57,194 nucleotides of DNA from Caulobacter vibrioides OR37 (lineage in GTDB: Bacteria; Pseudomonadota; Alphaproteobacteria; Caulobacterales; Caulobacteraceae). Below are positions 25,659 to 37,444 of the stretch, one piece after another; positions within the stretch are counted from its first letter, which is position 1, and each line of letters opens with the position of its first letter. The DNA is taken from positions 1 to 57,194 of the forward strand of contig NZ_APMP01000030.1 in the NCBI RefSeq assembly GCF_000372645.1, written 5' to 3'. The translations under genes were made by a program, and so were the position numbers. The notes under the pieces were generated by a model, which saw only the letters and a list, made by a program, of their open reading frames with translations, searched no databases and was not told where the DNA came from.

Positions 25659-26555
25659 GTGTCGGCTTCGGGTTATTTTCAGCACACGGTCGCGGGACCG
25701 GTGATCTTCGCCGGGATCGGCCTGCACACCGGCGAACATGTTCGCGTCGTGGTGCGCCCCTCCGCCGCGGACGCCGGGATCGTCTTCGTGCGGACCGATG
25801 TGCAAGACCGTGACAACCGCGTGCCCGTCTCCGCGGAGGCGGTCTGCCAGACTCAGCTGGGCACGGTGATCGGCAACGCCGCCGGCGTGCGCGTCTCGAC
25901 CATCGAGCACCTGATGGCGGCCCTGGCGGCCCTGTCCATCGACAATGGCGTCGTCGAGCTGGACGGCCCGGAAGTGCCGATCATGGACGGCTCGTCCGAG
26001 CCGTTCGTCCAGATCCTGGACCGCGCTGGCCGCCGCAAGCAGGAGGCCGTGCGCCAGTACATCGAGATCCTGGCCCCGATCACGGTGGAGGAGGGCGACA
26101 AGCGCGCCAGCCTGCTGCCGTCCGACCGTTTCGAGGTCGCTTTCGAGATCGCGTTCGATTCTAAAGCCATCGGCCGTCAGGCCGTCGACCTGGCGATCGA
26201 CGAGGATTCGTTCCGCGCCGAACTGTCGGCCTGCCGCACCTTCGGCTTTCTGCGCGAGGTCGAGGCCCTGCGCGCCATCGGCCTGGCCCGGGGCGGTTCG
26301 ATGGAAAACGCCGTGGTCATCGACGGCGATCGGGTTCTGAACCCGGAAGGCCTGCGCCGTCCGGACGAGTTCGTTCGCCACAAGGCGCTGGACGCCGTCG
26401 GCGATCTCTATGTGCTGGGCAAGCCGATCCTCGGCCGCTTCGAAGGCGTTCTGGCCGGTCACGGCCTCAATAACGCCGTGGTTCGGGCGTTGCTGTCCCA
26501 GCCGCGCGCCTGGCGCCTGCGCGCCCTCGCGCCGGCCCTGGCCCAAGCGGTCTGA
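25659..26555 (+). CDS. lpxC: UDP-3-O-acyl-N-acetylglucosamine deacetylase LpxC
   Basis: A 298-residue zinc deacetylase, the first committed step of lipid A synthesis. The N-terminal GIGLHTGEHVRVVV, the zinc-ligand segment VSTIEHLMAALAAL, VELDGPEVPIMDGSS, and the second metal-site segment FVRHKALDAVGDLYVLG are all present. The catalytic His lies in the late AGHGLNNAVVRALL stretch. The start is GTG at 25659; no ATG precedes the conserved part. Confidence 0.95.
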   Translation: MSASGYFQHTVAGPVIFAGIGLHTGEHVRVVVRPSAADAGIVFVRTDVQDRDNRVPVSAEAVCQTQLGTVIGNAAGVRVSTIEHLMAALAALSIDNGVVELDGPEVPIMDGSSEPFVQILDRAGRRKQEAVRQYIEILAPITVEEGDKRASLLPSDRFEVAFEIAFDSKAIGRQAVDLAIDEDSFRAELSACRTFGFLREVEALRAIGLARGGSMENAVVIDGDRVLNPEGLRRPDEFVRHKALDAVGDLYVLGKPILGRFEGVLAGHGLNNAVVRALLSQPRAWRLRALAPALAQAV

Positions 26556-26654
26556 TAGCGTCTCCGGGAGTCGGGGCTCGGCGTTCGCATTTGCGCCTTC
26601 GACGGCGTGGTGTAGAAGCCTTGCACGGCGCAGGGGCGCGCGTTTGGTTCGAGG

Positions 26655-27587
26655 GTGAGAGACTCCGTGCTTCGTAATTTCCAGGGACGTCCGGCCGTCG
26701 TGATCGCCGCCGTGCTCGTGGCCGTGTCGGTGGCGGGCTGCGCGGGCAAGTCCAAGAAGCCGACCCTCGCCTACGAAGAGCGTCCCGTCGAACTGCTGTA
26801 CGCCACCGGCGCCGACCGTCTGGACCGCGGCAACTGGAACGAGGCCGTCGACTATTTCCGCGAGGTCGAGCGCCAACACCCCTATTCGGAGTGGTCGCGC
26901 CGTTCGATCCTGATGACCGGCTACGCCCACTACATGGGCAATAACTACACCGACGCGATCGGCGACGCCGACCGGTTCATCTCGCTGTATCCGGGCAATC
27001 CGTCGGCCAGCTACGCCTACTATCTGAAGGCCATCTGCTATTTCGAGCAGATCGTCGACGTGAACCGCGACCAGGCCGCCACCGAGCAGGCCCTGGCGGC
27101 GCTGCGCGATGTGGTCGTGCGCTATCCGAACACGGAATACGCCACCGACGCCCGCCTGAAGATCGACATGGTCAACGACCAGTTGGCCGGCAAGGAAATG
27201 GCCATCGGCCGCTACTATCTGCGCAGCGGCAACACCCTGGCCGCCATCGGTCGCTTCAAGACCGTGATCGAGAAGCACCAGACCACGTCGCACACGCCCG
27301 AGGCGCTGTATCGCCTGGTCGAGGCCTATCTGACGATCGGCCTGACCGACGAGGCCAAGCGAAACGGCGCGGTGCTGGGCTACAACTTCCCCGGCGATCG
27401 TTGGTACGCCGACGCCTACAAACTGTTGAACGACAACGGCTTGCGCCCGGCGGTCGAGCCGCTCAAGGCCGGCGCCAAGCGCAACGCTCTGGAGCGCCTC
27501 CTGTCGCACGACAAGCAGACGACCCTGCCGCCTCCTGGGACCAAGAAGGACAAGAAGGGCGGCCTGATGGGCGTCCTGGGCATGTAG
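26655..27587 (+). CDS. bamD: Outer membrane assembly lipoprotein BamD
   Basis: A 310-residue lipoprotein of the BAM complex that folds outer membrane proteins. The signal peptide ends in a lipobox (VSVAGC, Cys at ~25). TPR repeats follow (ATGADRLDRGNWNEAVDYFREVERQHPYSEWSRRS and AGKEMAIGRYYLRSGN), as in other BamD/ComL proteins. GTG at 26655 is taken; GTG at 26667 with GAGAG upstream is as likely. A basic C-terminal tail (GTKKDKKGG) extends beyond the usual end. Confidence 0.93.
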   Translation: MRDSVLRNFQGRPAVVIAAVLVAVSVAGCAGKSKKPTLAYEERPVELLYATGADRLDRGNWNEAVDYFREVERQHPYSEWSRRSILMTGYAHYMGNNYTDAIGDADRFISLYPGNPSASYAYYLKAICYFEQIVDVNRDQAATEQALAALRDVVVRYPNTEYATDARLKIDMVNDQLAGKEMAIGRYYLRSGNTLAAIGRFKTVIEKHQTTSHTPEALYRLVEAYLTIGLTDEAKRNGAVLGYNFPGDRWYADAYKLLNDNGLRPAVEPLKAGAKRNALERLLSHDKQTTLPPPGTKKDKKGGLMGVLGM

Positions 27588-27598
27588 TTTGGACGGGT

Positions 27599-27620
27599 GG
27601 AACGGGTTTGTGCTCGTTCC
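27599..27620 (+). terminator. Hairpin between bamD and recN
   Basis: GGAACG (27599-27604) and CGTTCC (27615-27620) around a 10-base loop, followed by GTTCTTCC. It is a weak terminator candidate for bamD. Confidence 0.35.
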
Positions 27621-27670
27621 GTTCTTCCAGGCTATTTCAAAAACCCTGATTCCCGGCGATCCTGCGCGCC

Positions 27671-29368
27671 ATGCTGATCGGCCTTTCCATCCGTGACGTC
27701 GTGCTCATCGAGAGCCTGGACCTCGCCATCGGCGAGGGCCTGACCGCGCTGACCGGCGAGACCGGGGCCGGCAAGTCCATCATCCTGGACGCCCTGGGTC
27801 TGGCGACGGGCGCGCGCGCCGACGCCGGGCTGGTGCGCCGGGGCGCGACCGGCCAGGCCTCGGCGACGGCGATCTTCGCGCTTCCCGTCGACCATCCGGC
27901 CTTCGCCTATCTGGACGACAAGGGCCTGGACTATGCCCGCGACGAGGACCTCGTTCTTCGCCGCCAGCTGTCGCCCGACGGTCGCAGCCGGGCGTTCGTC
28001 AACGACCAGGCCACCAGCGTCGGGGTGCTGAAGGATCTGGGCGCGCTGCTGTTGGAGGTTCACGGTCAGCACGAGACCGTCGGCCTGCTGGATCCCAAGA
28101 CGCACCGGAGCCTGCTGGACGCGTTCGGCGGCGTCAGCGTTGGCGCCGTGGCTTCGGCCTGGAGCGCCTGGCGCGCCGCCCGCGAGAAGGCCGAGGGCCT
28201 GCGCGATCTGGCCGGCCGCGCGGCCGCCGAGACCGAGGAACTCACCCTGCGGCTCTCGGAGCTGGATCGCCTGGATCCCCGCGAAGGCGAGGAAGCGACG
28301 CTCGCCGAGGAGCGAGCGCTGCTCAGCTCGGCCGAGAAGGCGATGATCGACATCGCCGCCGCGCAGGACGCGCTGGGCGGTGACAGCTTCACCGGCAAGC
28401 TCGCCCAGGCCTATCGCGCGCTGGAACGCGCGCGGGACCGGGCCTTGCAGGCGGGCGCGCCGGCCGACGGCTCGGCCATGACGCGCCTTTCGGCGGCCTG
28501 CGAGGCGGTCGACCGCGCGCTGGTCGAGGCTCAGGAAGCCAGCGCCGCGATCGATTCGGCGGCGGAGACCTTCGAATTCGAGCCGGACCGTCTGGAAAAG
28601 GCCGAGGAACGCCTGTTCGCCCTGCGCGGCATGGCCCGCAAGCTCAACGTGCTGGTCGAGGACCTGCCGGCCAAGCGGGCCGAGTTCGCCGCGCGGCTGC
28701 AGGCCATCGAGACCTCCGAGGACTCGCTGCGCGCCGCCGACAAGGAGGCCGCCGAGGCGCGCGAGGCCTATCTGTTCGCGGCGGAGGCGCTGTCCAGCGA
28801 GCGCCGCGCCGCCGGCGACGCCCTGGCCAAGGCCGTCGAGGCCGAACTGGCCCCGCTGAAGCTGGAAAAGGCCCGATTCCGCGTCGCGCTGGAGCCGCTG
28901 GGCGAGGAGCGCGCGGGGCCGACGGGCCTGGACCGCGTCGCTTTCGAGATCTCGACCAATCCCGGCGCGCCCTTCGGGCCGATGGAGGCCATCGCCTCGG
29001 GCGGCGAGCTGGCGCGCTTCGCCCTGGCGCTGAAGGCGGCTTTGGCCGGACGCGGCGGCGGTCCCCAGCCGCTGATGATCTTCGACGAGGTGGACCAGGG
29101 CGTCGGCGGGGCCGTGGCCGACGCGGTCGGCCTGCGGCTCAAGCGATTGGCCCAAAACGCGCAGGTGCTGGTGGTGACCCACTCGGCCCAGGTCGCCGCG
29201 CGCGGCGACGCCCATTGGCGGATCTCCAAGTCCGGCGACGACACCGCGACCCGCACCAAGGTCGAGCCCCTCGGCCCCGCCGAGCGCGAGGAGGAGATCG
29301 CCCGGATGCTGTCCGGCGCCGAGGTCACGGAAGCGGCGAGGGCGGCCGCCCGGGCTTTGATGGCCTGA
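27671..29368 (+). CDS. recN: DNA repair protein RecN
   Basis: A 565-residue SMC-like ATPase for double-strand break repair. Walker A is GETGAGKSIILDALGLATG. Long coiled-coil arms rich in Glu/Ala span ~150-400. The C-terminal ATPase half has the signature ASGGELARFALALKAAL and Walker B LMIFDEVDQGVGG. The ATG at 27671 gives the canonical LSIRDVVLIESLDL start. It lies between bamD and ligA, the order seen across alphaproteobacteria. Confidence 0.95.
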   Translation: MLIGLSIRDVVLIESLDLAIGEGLTALTGETGAGKSIILDALGLATGARADAGLVRRGATGQASATAIFALPVDHPAFAYLDDKGLDYARDEDLVLRRQLSPDGRSRAFVNDQATSVGVLKDLGALLLEVHGQHETVGLLDPKTHRSLLDAFGGVSVGAVASAWSAWRAAREKAEGLRDLAGRAAAETEELTLRLSELDRLDPREGEEATLAEERALLSSAEKAMIDIAAAQDALGGDSFTGKLAQAYRALERARDRALQAGAPADGSAMTRLSAACEAVDRALVEAQEASAAIDSAAETFEFEPDRLEKAEERLFALRGMARKLNVLVEDLPAKRAEFAARLQAIETSEDSLRAADKEAAEAREAYLFAAEALSSERRAAGDALAKAVEAELAPLKLEKARFRVALEPLGEERAGPTGLDRVAFEISTNPGAPFGPMEAIASGGELARFALALKAALAGRGGGPQPLMIFDEVDQGVGGAVADAVGLRLKRLAQNAQVLVVTHSAQVAARGDAHWRISKSGDDTATRTKVEPLGPAEREEEIARMLSGAEVTEAARAAARALMA

Positions 29369-29412
29369 AAGCCTGTAAAGCCGCCGTCGCAAGGGCCGCG
29401 CCGCGTTGCTAA

Positions 29413-31800
<2,388 letters not shown>

Positions 31801-31839
31801 CGGGAACCGATCGAAAGTTCGTCCCTTTTCGAATTCCCG
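31801..31839 (+). terminator. Bipartite hairpin after ligA
   Basis: Outer arms CGGGAA (31801-31806) and TTCCCG (31834-31839) enclose inner arms TCGAAA (31811-31816) and TTTCGA (31827-31832). It begins right after the ligA stop. A CTCGTTTTC follows, so moderate termination is plausible. Confidence 0.45.
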
Positions 31840-31931
31840 CCTCGTTTTCGTGTGAAGGCTTGCCGTGAGGGACGAGATCGCGCAACGAGCGTTCGAACGC
31901 GCATTTGAAGCGTGACCACAGGGAGTTCTGG

Positions 31932-32351
31932 ATGTTCCGCACCACCATGATCGCCGTCGCCGCCCTCTGCGCGTTGGCGACCCCGGTCTTCGCCGCCGAC
32001 GCTACCGGCCTTTGGCAGACGCCGACCAACGGCGGTCAGGTCGAGATTTCCCACTGCGGCAATCGCCTGTGCGGCAAGCTGGTGACCTCCGACCACATCA
32101 AGGCCGATCCGACGGTCAAGGACGAGCACAACCGGGACCAGACCCAACGCGGTCGCACGCTGAAGAACCTGCAGATGCTGTACGACTTCACCGGGGGTCC
32201 GACCAAGTGGACCGGCGGCAAGGTCTATAATCCCGACGACGGCGGCACCTATTCGGGCACGATCGAGCTGATCAGCGACAACCAGCTGAAGCTGAAGGGC
32301 TGCATCGTCGCGCCGTTCTGCAAGACGCAGGTGTGGAACCGCGTGAAATAG
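31932..32351 (+). CDS. DUF2147 family exported protein
   Basis: A 139-residue exported protein. The signal peptide ends at VFAA. The mature part has the DUF2147 pattern: GLWQTPTNGGQVEISHCGNRLCGKL, LLYDF-type strand, GGKVYNPDDGGTYSGTIEL and KGCIVAPFCKTQVW. Four cysteines could form two disulfides. Family function is unknown; a beta-barrel fold is expected. ATG at 31932 has AGGGAG upstream. It converges on the MarR gene with a six-base gap. Confidence 0.85.
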   Translation: MFRTTMIAVAALCALATPVFAADATGLWQTPTNGGQVEISHCGNRLCGKLVTSDHIKADPTVKDEHNRDQTQRGRTLKNLQMLYDFTGGPTKWTGGKVYNPDDGGTYSGTIELISDNQLKLKGCIVAPFCKTQVWNRVK

Positions 32352-32357
32352 ACCTCT

Positions 32358-32831
32358 TCACGCGCCGCCGGCCGGGGCTGGCGGCGCGATCCGGCGCGCG
32401 GTTTCGGCGATCTCGGTCAGGATGTCCGCGCCTCGGCTCAGCTGGGCGAGGTTGCGCCGCGAGATCGCCGCGATCACCGCTTCGCCGCGCGGACGCAGGG
32501 TCAGCGCCACGCGCCGGCGGTCCGTCTCGAACGGGCGGCGCGAGACCAGGTCGCGCTCGACCAGCCGTTCCACGAGACCGACCGCGCTGTGGTTCTTGAT
32601 CAGCAGGCTGTCGGCCAGCTCCCCGACCGACATTGGTTCGGGTCCCGGATGACACCGGATCGCCAGCAGCGCCTGATGCTGCTGCGTCGTCAGGCCATGC
32701 GCGCGCGCGCCGGCCTCGCTGAACGCCAGAAATTCGCGAACCGCCCGCCGGAAGGCGCCCAGGGCCTGATAGTCCGCCTCGCGCAGCGGCGTTGCGTCTT
32801 CCGTCGCGATGTTTGGCTGGGCTTGGGGCAA
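32358..32831 (-). CDS. MarR family transcriptional regulator
   Basis: A 157-residue winged-helix repressor-type protein. GLTTQQHQALLAIRCHPGPEPMSVGELADSLLIKNHSAVGLVERLVERDLVSRR is the wHTH core, and DRRRVALTLRPRGEAVI is the wing. The only start before the conserved region is TTG at 32831, which is unusual and has a weak ribosome site. It is divergent from the ClC gene (126-base gap), which is a reasonable target. Confidence 0.85.
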   Translation of the reverse strand: MPQAQPNIATEDATPLREADYQALGAFRRAVREFLAFSEAGARAHGLTTQQHQALLAIRCHPGPEPMSVGELADSLLIKNHSAVGLVERLVERDLVSRRPFETDRRRVALTLRPRGEAVIAAISRRNLAQLSRGADILTEIAETARRIAPPAPAGGA

Positions 32832-32957
32832 GGGGCTCTCGGCTCAAGGAGTTTCAATCGCCAGCGGCCTTTCGGGCCCCTGATGCGTTGACGCCGCTAA
32901 ACGTCCGCGTTAGCAGAAATATCGCATCACGATGTATTTGCAAGGCGATCGTTTCCC

Positions 32958-34298
32958 ATGGCCCTATCCCCGCTCGAAGCCTTGGCTCGCCAGAGGAAGC
33001 TCGTCCGGTTACGGGCCCGCCGCTCGTTGCGAACCGGGGCGGTGATAGCCGCCGCCGTGGCGGCGGGCGCGGCGGCGGTCGGCTTCGCGCGGCTGTGCGA
33101 CGAGGCCATGGCGCTGCATCAGTCGTGGATCGAGGGGCGCGCCTGGCTGGGGCCGATCCTGCTGGTCGTCGGGATGCCGCTGTGCGTCTGGCTCATGCGG
33201 CGCCTGGCCCCGGCCTCGGCCGGCAGCGGCATTCCCCAGGTGATCGCGGCCGGTGACATCGGCCGGGGCCGCGACGCGTTCGGGGTCAAGGTCCACGACG
33301 ACCGCGTCTCGATGAAGACGGCCGGGGTCAAGGTGGCGCTGGCGGCTCTGCTGCTGGTCTGCGGCGGCTCGATCGGCCGCGAGGGGCCGACGGTGCAGGT
33401 GGTCTCGGCGATCATGGTGTTCCTGACCGGCTGGCTGCGGGGCGGGCCCGATCGCCGGACCCTGCTGATCGCTGGCGGCGCGGCCGGCGTGTCGGCGGCC
33501 TTCAACACCCCGATCGCCGGCATCGTCTTCGCGGTCGAGGAGCTGGCGCGCGGCTTCGACAAGCGGGCCAACACCGTGGTGATCCTGGCGGTGGTTTCGG
33601 CCGGCGTGGCGGCCTATGCGATCGGCGGGGACTACGCCTATTTCGGCGACATGTCGGGCTCGGCCGGCTGGAACGCCTGGATCAGCGCGCCGATCCTGGG
33701 CGCGATCTCGGGCTTCGCGGGCGGTCTCTTCTCCCGCGCCCTGGCGGCGGTGCTGGTGGGCGACAATCCGGTTCGGCGCTGGCGCGGCAAGCGGCCGGTG
33801 GCGTTCGCGGCGCTGTGCGGCCTGGCGGCGGCCGGGGCGGCGGCGCTCAGCCACGGCGCGACCTATGGCGCGGGCTACGCCCAGGCGCGGGCGCTGCTGT
33901 ATGGCCACTTCGGCTCAGGCTTCGCCTTGGCGGTGGGCAAGTGGACGGCCACGCTGGCGGCGGCGGCCAGCGGCGCGCCGGGCGGGATCTTCGCCCCGTC
34001 CCTGGCGGTGGGCTCGGGGATCGGTGCTCTCTTCTCGCACATCGCGCCGTGGTCCAGCGGACGGGACGCGGTCACCCTGGGGATGGCCGGATACCTGACC
34101 GGCGTCGTCCAGGCGCCGCTGACCAGCGCGGTGATCCTGATGGAGATGACCCGCGATCCGGCCCTGGTCGGGCCGTTGCTGACCTGCGCCCTGGTGGCGC
34201 GGCGGTGCTCGGAAGCGGTCTCGCCGACGCCGCTCTATCACGCCCTGGCGCGGGCCTGGACCCGCCCGCGCCGTCGGGCCGACGATCAAGTCGCTTAA
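32958..34298 (+). CDS. ClC family chloride channel/H+ antiporter
   Basis: A 446-residue polytopic protein. The three selectivity-filter motifs are present: GSGIPQ, GREGPTVQ (gating glutamate E142) and GGIFAPSLAVGSG. The VEELARGF pair includes E195 at the position of the internal proton glutamate of E. coli ClcA, so H+/Cl- exchange is more likely than a channel. A late PLYHAL supplies the conserved Tyr. The last four bases overlap the convergent aminopeptidase gene. Confidence 0.92.
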   Translation: MALSPLEALARQRKLVRLRARRSLRTGAVIAAAVAAGAAAVGFARLCDEAMALHQSWIEGRAWLGPILLVVGMPLCVWLMRRLAPASAGSGIPQVIAAGDIGRGRDAFGVKVHDDRVSMKTAGVKVALAALLLVCGGSIGREGPTVQVVSAIMVFLTGWLRGGPDRRTLLIAGGAAGVSAAFNTPIAGIVFAVEELARGFDKRANTVVILAVVSAGVAAYAIGGDYAYFGDMSGSAGWNAWISAPILGAISGFAGGLFSRALAAVLVGDNPVRRWRGKRPVAFAALCGLAAAGAAALSHGATYGAGYAQARALLYGHFGSGFALAVGKWTATLAAAASGAPGGIFAPSLAVGSGIGALFSHIAPWSSGRDAVTLGMAGYLTGVVQAPLTSAVILMEMTRDPALVGPLLTCALVARRCSEAVSPTPLYHALARAWTRPRRRADDQVA

Positions 34299-36106
34299 AG
34301 CGGCGCGCAGGCCGCTTCCAGCCAGGCGCGGACTTCGGGCTCCACGCGGGGGCCGATCTCGCGCAGGACGCGGGCGTGGTAGGCGTCGAACTGCGCGATC
34401 TCCCCGGCGGTCAGCAGCGCCTTGTCGATCAGGCGGCGGTCGATCGGCGCCAGGGTCAGGGCCTCGAAGCGGTGCATCGGCCGATCGCCCCCGGGGATCG
34501 GCTCGGCGGGCATGACGACTTCCAGGTTCTCGATGCGAATCCCGTATTCGCCGTCCTTGTAGTAGCCGGGCTCGTTCGAGACGATCATGCCCGGCTGCAG
34601 GGGAATGGTGTTCGGCGCCTTGGAGATCCGCTGCGGCCCCTCGTGGACGCCCAGATAGACGCCGACGCCATGGCCGGTGCCGTGGTCATAGTCCAGCCCA
34701 TGCGCCCACAGGGCCGCCCGGGCGAAGGCGTCGATCGCCGAACCCGTCGTCCCAGCCGGGAAGCGCAGGCGTGCGATCGCCAAGTGGCCTTTCAGCACCA
34801 GCGTATTGCGCTGGACCATCTCCGCGCTCGGTTCGCCGATCGCCACGGTGCGGGTGACGTCGGTCGTGCCGTCCAGATATTGGCCGCCGCTGTCGACCAG
34901 CAGCAGCGATCCCAATTTGGCGCGTTCGTTGCTGCGCTCCGTCGGGTGGTAGTGGGGCAGGGCGCCGTGGCCGTTCGCCGCGCCGATGGTGTCGAAGCTC
35001 AGATCCTTGAGCACGCCGGTGGCTTCGCGGAAGGCTTCCAGCTTGGCGACCGCCTCCTTCTCATCGGGCGGATTGACCTGGCCCTCGGTGGCTAGCCAGT
35101 GCAGGAACCGCGTCAGGGCCGCGCCGTCGCGGCGGTGGGCCTCGCGCGTACCCTCCAGCTCGACCGCGTTCTTGCAGGCGCGGGGCAGGGCGCAGGGATC
35201 CATGGCGCGCACGACCTTGGCGCCGGCGGCGGCCAGTTGGTCGAAGTACCAGGCCGAGGACTGGGCCGGGTCGACGACCACGGCCTTGCCCGACAGGTCG
35301 CCCAGGGCCTCCTCCAGCCTGTCCGGGGTCTCCAGCGAGACTTCGTTGCCCAGCCAGGCCGGCAGGTCGGGCGTGACCTTGGCCGGGGCGACGAACAGGC
35401 GCGCCGAGCCGTCGGCGTTGATGATGGCCTGCGACAGCGGCAGGGGCGTGCGGATGACGTCGCCGCCTCGGATATTGAACAGCCAGGCGATCGAGGCGGG
35501 CGCGGTGATCACGGCGGCCTCCGCGCCGAGGGCCGCGACGGCCTGGCCGATGCGCGCGCGCTTGGCGCTGGAGGGCTCGCCGGCGTACTCGACCGGCTGG
35601 GGCGTGATCGGCGCCATGGGCTGGGCCGGGCGGTCCGCGCCCCAGGCCTGGTCCAGCGGATTAACGGCGACGGGCTTCAGCGTCGCGCCGGCCTTGGCGG
35701 CGGCGGCCTTCAGGCCGTCCAGGGCGGCGGGGCTGTGCAGGCGGGCGTCGTAGCCGATCACCGCGCCCTTCTCGACCGTCTCCAGATAGGCGGGTACGCC
35801 GCCCTCGACGAGGTCGCGGATCTCGAACACGCCTTGGTCGACCTGCTCGCGCACCTGCAGGGTGTAGCGGCCGTCGACGAACACGGCGGCGCGGTCCTTC
35901 AGGATCACGCCCGCGCCGGCCGAGCCGGTGAAGCCGCTGGCCCAGGCCAGGCGGTCGTTGGCGGCGGGCAGGTATTCGTTCTGGTGCTCGTCCTCGTGCG
36001 GTACGAGGAAGCCGTCCAGCCCCTGGGCCATCATGGCCTGGCGGATCAGCGGGACGTGCTTGGGGCCGAAGGAGGGATCGGTGGATTCGTCGAAGGTCTG
36101 GCGCAT
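34295..36106 (-). CDS. Aminopeptidase P family (M24B) metallopeptidase
   Basis: A 603-residue Xaa-Pro aminopeptidase of the long, eukaryote-like three-domain type. Two creatinase-like N-terminal domains (DGFLVPHEDEHQNEYLP... and ...ITAPASIAWLFNIRGGDVIRTPL) precede the pita-bread domain. Its metal ligands are visible: two Asp in LLLVDSGGQYLDGTTDVTRTV, His in GTGHGVGVYLGVHEGP, and two Glu in IVSNEPGYY and IRIENLEVV. No signal peptide; cytosolic. ATG at 36106. It follows a broken small gene on the same strand. Confidence 0.93.
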   Translation of the reverse strand: MRQTFDESTDPSFGPKHVPLIRQAMMAQGLDGFLVPHEDEHQNEYLPAANDRLAWASGFTGSAGAGVILKDRAAVFVDGRYTLQVREQVDQGVFEIRDLVEGGVPAYLETVEKGAVIGYDARLHSPAALDGLKAAAAKAGATLKPVAVNPLDQAWGADRPAQPMAPITPQPVEYAGEPSSAKRARIGQAVAALGAEAAVITAPASIAWLFNIRGGDVIRTPLPLSQAIINADGSARLFVAPAKVTPDLPAWLGNEVSLETPDRLEEALGDLSGKAVVVDPAQSSAWYFDQLAAAGAKVVRAMDPCALPRACKNAVELEGTREAHRRDGAALTRFLHWLATEGQVNPPDEKEAVAKLEAFREATGVLKDLSFDTIGAANGHGALPHYHPTERSNERAKLGSLLLVDSGGQYLDGTTDVTRTVAIGEPSAEMVQRNTLVLKGHLAIARLRFPAGTTGSAIDAFARAALWAHGLDYDHGTGHGVGVYLGVHEGPQRISKAPNTIPLQPGMIVSNEPGYYKDGEYGIRIENLEVVMPAEPIPGGDRPMHRFEALTLAPIDRRLIDKALLTAGEIAQFDAYHARVLREIGPRVEPEVRAWLEAACAPL

Positions 36107-36191
36107 GGGAGAGGATTTAGGCCTGGGCGCTTTTCCTGGAAAGACCGACTATTTCCCCGCGCCAGCGAAATAGCCGATCACCATGGCGAGT

Positions 36192-36536
36192 TCATCGACG
36201 GATGTACTGCTCGTCCGGCTGCAAGCCGAGGCAATGCTGCATATCAGACTCAAATTTCGCTCGAATGGCGGACCGGGGAAGATTCTTCAGATCGAGCTTG
36301 AGGGTGTGGCGAGGATAGCTTTTCGCGTAGGCGTGGATGGCTGTCACTATCGCCCAATTCATCTTGCGCAGGACAAACTCATTTGAATGTCCCGCGAGGG
36401 CCTCGTCGATTTATTCGGACAAATCCGTCAACTGCCGGACGATCATTCGGCCTCTGGGCAAACGCCGGATGCCGAATGAAACGCGGGCCGGCCAATACGC
36501 AAGCGTCTCGGCCAGGATTTGCTCGAAATCCTTCAA
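36192..36536 (-). pseudogene. Small gene after prmA interrupted by one in-frame TAA
   Basis: On the minus strand one reading frame of 115 codons runs from TTG at 36536, one base after the prmA stop, to TGA at 36194-36192. It is broken only by TAA at 36413-36411. Before it the frame reads LKDFEQILAETLAYWPARV...RQLTDLSE (41 codons); after it, IDEALAGHSNEFVLRKMNWA...QPDEQYIRR (72 codons). The two parts join naturally as LSE-Q-IDEAL, and CAA to TAA is a single change. Codons such as AAT, TTT, TCA, AAA and ATA are commoner here than in the neighbours. Alternatives: two separate tiny genes (the second from ATG at MNWAIV), or a recent nonsense mutation. No family recognised. Confidence 0.5.
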
Positions 36537-36537
36537 T

Positions 36538-37404
36538 CTACGGCCGCGTCAGCACCAGCGTCGCCCAGGCGTCGCGATGGATGCGGCTTTTCACCTTGAA
36601 GCCGCGCGACAGGTAGGCGGCCTTGACCATGCGTTCCTGGGTGCGGAGCAGGCCCGACAGGATGACCGTGCCGCCCGGAACCAGGGCGCGCTTGATGTCC
36701 TGGGCTAGACTGATCAGCGGGCGGGCCAGGATATTGGCGAAGACTAGGTCGTAGGGCGCGTTGCGGGCGACCAGAATGTTCGACAGGCCCGAGGCGTGGA
36801 CGAAGCGGGCGTTGGCCTTGTTGACCTTCGCGTTCTCCTTGGAGATCCGCACGCTGGGCTTGTCGATGTCGGTGCCGACGGCCAGCTTCGCGCCCGTGCG
36901 GGCGGCGGCGATGGCCAGCAGGCCCGTGCCGGCCCCGACGTCCAGCACCTTGTCGAACCTGCGCGCCTTGATCAGGCGGTCATAGGCCTGCAGGCAGCCG
37001 ACGGTGGTGCCGTGGTGGCCGGTGCCGAACGCCGCGCCAGCCTCGATGCGCAGGTTGACGGTGCTGGCCGGGGTGCGGCCGCGATCGTGCATCCCGTAGA
37101 CGAAGAAACGGCCGGCGCGCACCGGCGGCAGGCCCGACAGCGCCATGGCCAGCCAGTCGGCGTCGGCCAGGGTGTCGCGCGTGACCTTCAGGTCATAGTC
37201 GGCGAGCAGGGCCATCAGCCCTTCGTCTTCTTCCTCGGTCGTCGGGAAGGCGTCGATGCGCCAGATGTTCTTGTCCTCGTCCTCTTCCAGGATCGAGTAG
37301 GTCGCGCCTTCCAGGCCCGGATGGTTGTCGATGGCGTCGGCGGCGGTCTCGGCGTCGAGACGCGCGCCACGGGCGACGATCTGCTGCGGCGTATAGTCGG
37401 TCAT
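36538..37404 (-). CDS. prmA: Ribosomal protein L11 methyltransferase
   Basis: A 288-residue SAM-dependent enzyme that methylates ribosomal protein L11. The substrate-recognition domain is residues ~1-120. Motif I is [16 protein letters not shown], the [20 protein letters not shown] strand binds SAM, and [15 protein letters not shown] is the NPP(Y)-like motif region (here NILARP). [12 protein letters not shown] is also characteristic. ATG at 37404. Confidence 0.93.
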   Translation of the reverse strand: MTDYTPQQIVARGARLDAETAADAIDNHPGLEGATYSILEEDEDKNIWRIDAFPTTEEEDEGLMALLADYDLKVTRDTLADADWLAMALSGLPPVRAGRFFVYGMHDRGRTPASTVNLRIEAGAAFGTGHHGTTVGCLQAYDRLIKARRFDKVLDVGAGTGLLAIAAARTGAKLAVGTDIDKPSVRISKENAKVNKANARFVHASGLSNILVARNAPYDLVFANILARPLISLAQDIKRALVPGGTVILSGLLRTQERMVKAAYLSRGFKVKSRIHRDAWATLVLTRP

Positions 37405-37444
37405 GCCGCTCCGTTAGCGGCAAAGGGGCGAAAAAGCGAGCGCT

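Noticed and set aside
27600..27630. SOS (LexA, GTTC-N7-GTTC) box before recN
   Set aside because: GTTT and GTTC occur with a spacing of six, and two GTTC lie only one base apart; neither fits the required spacing.
32272..32847. 191-codon frame overlapping the MarR gene
   Set aside because: Same strand, different phase; it lacks the winged-helix pattern that the 32358-32831 frame has in full.
36183..36386. 67-codon frame on the plus strand
   Set aside because: Antisense to the second half of the broken small gene, which has a better protein-like sequence on the minus strand.
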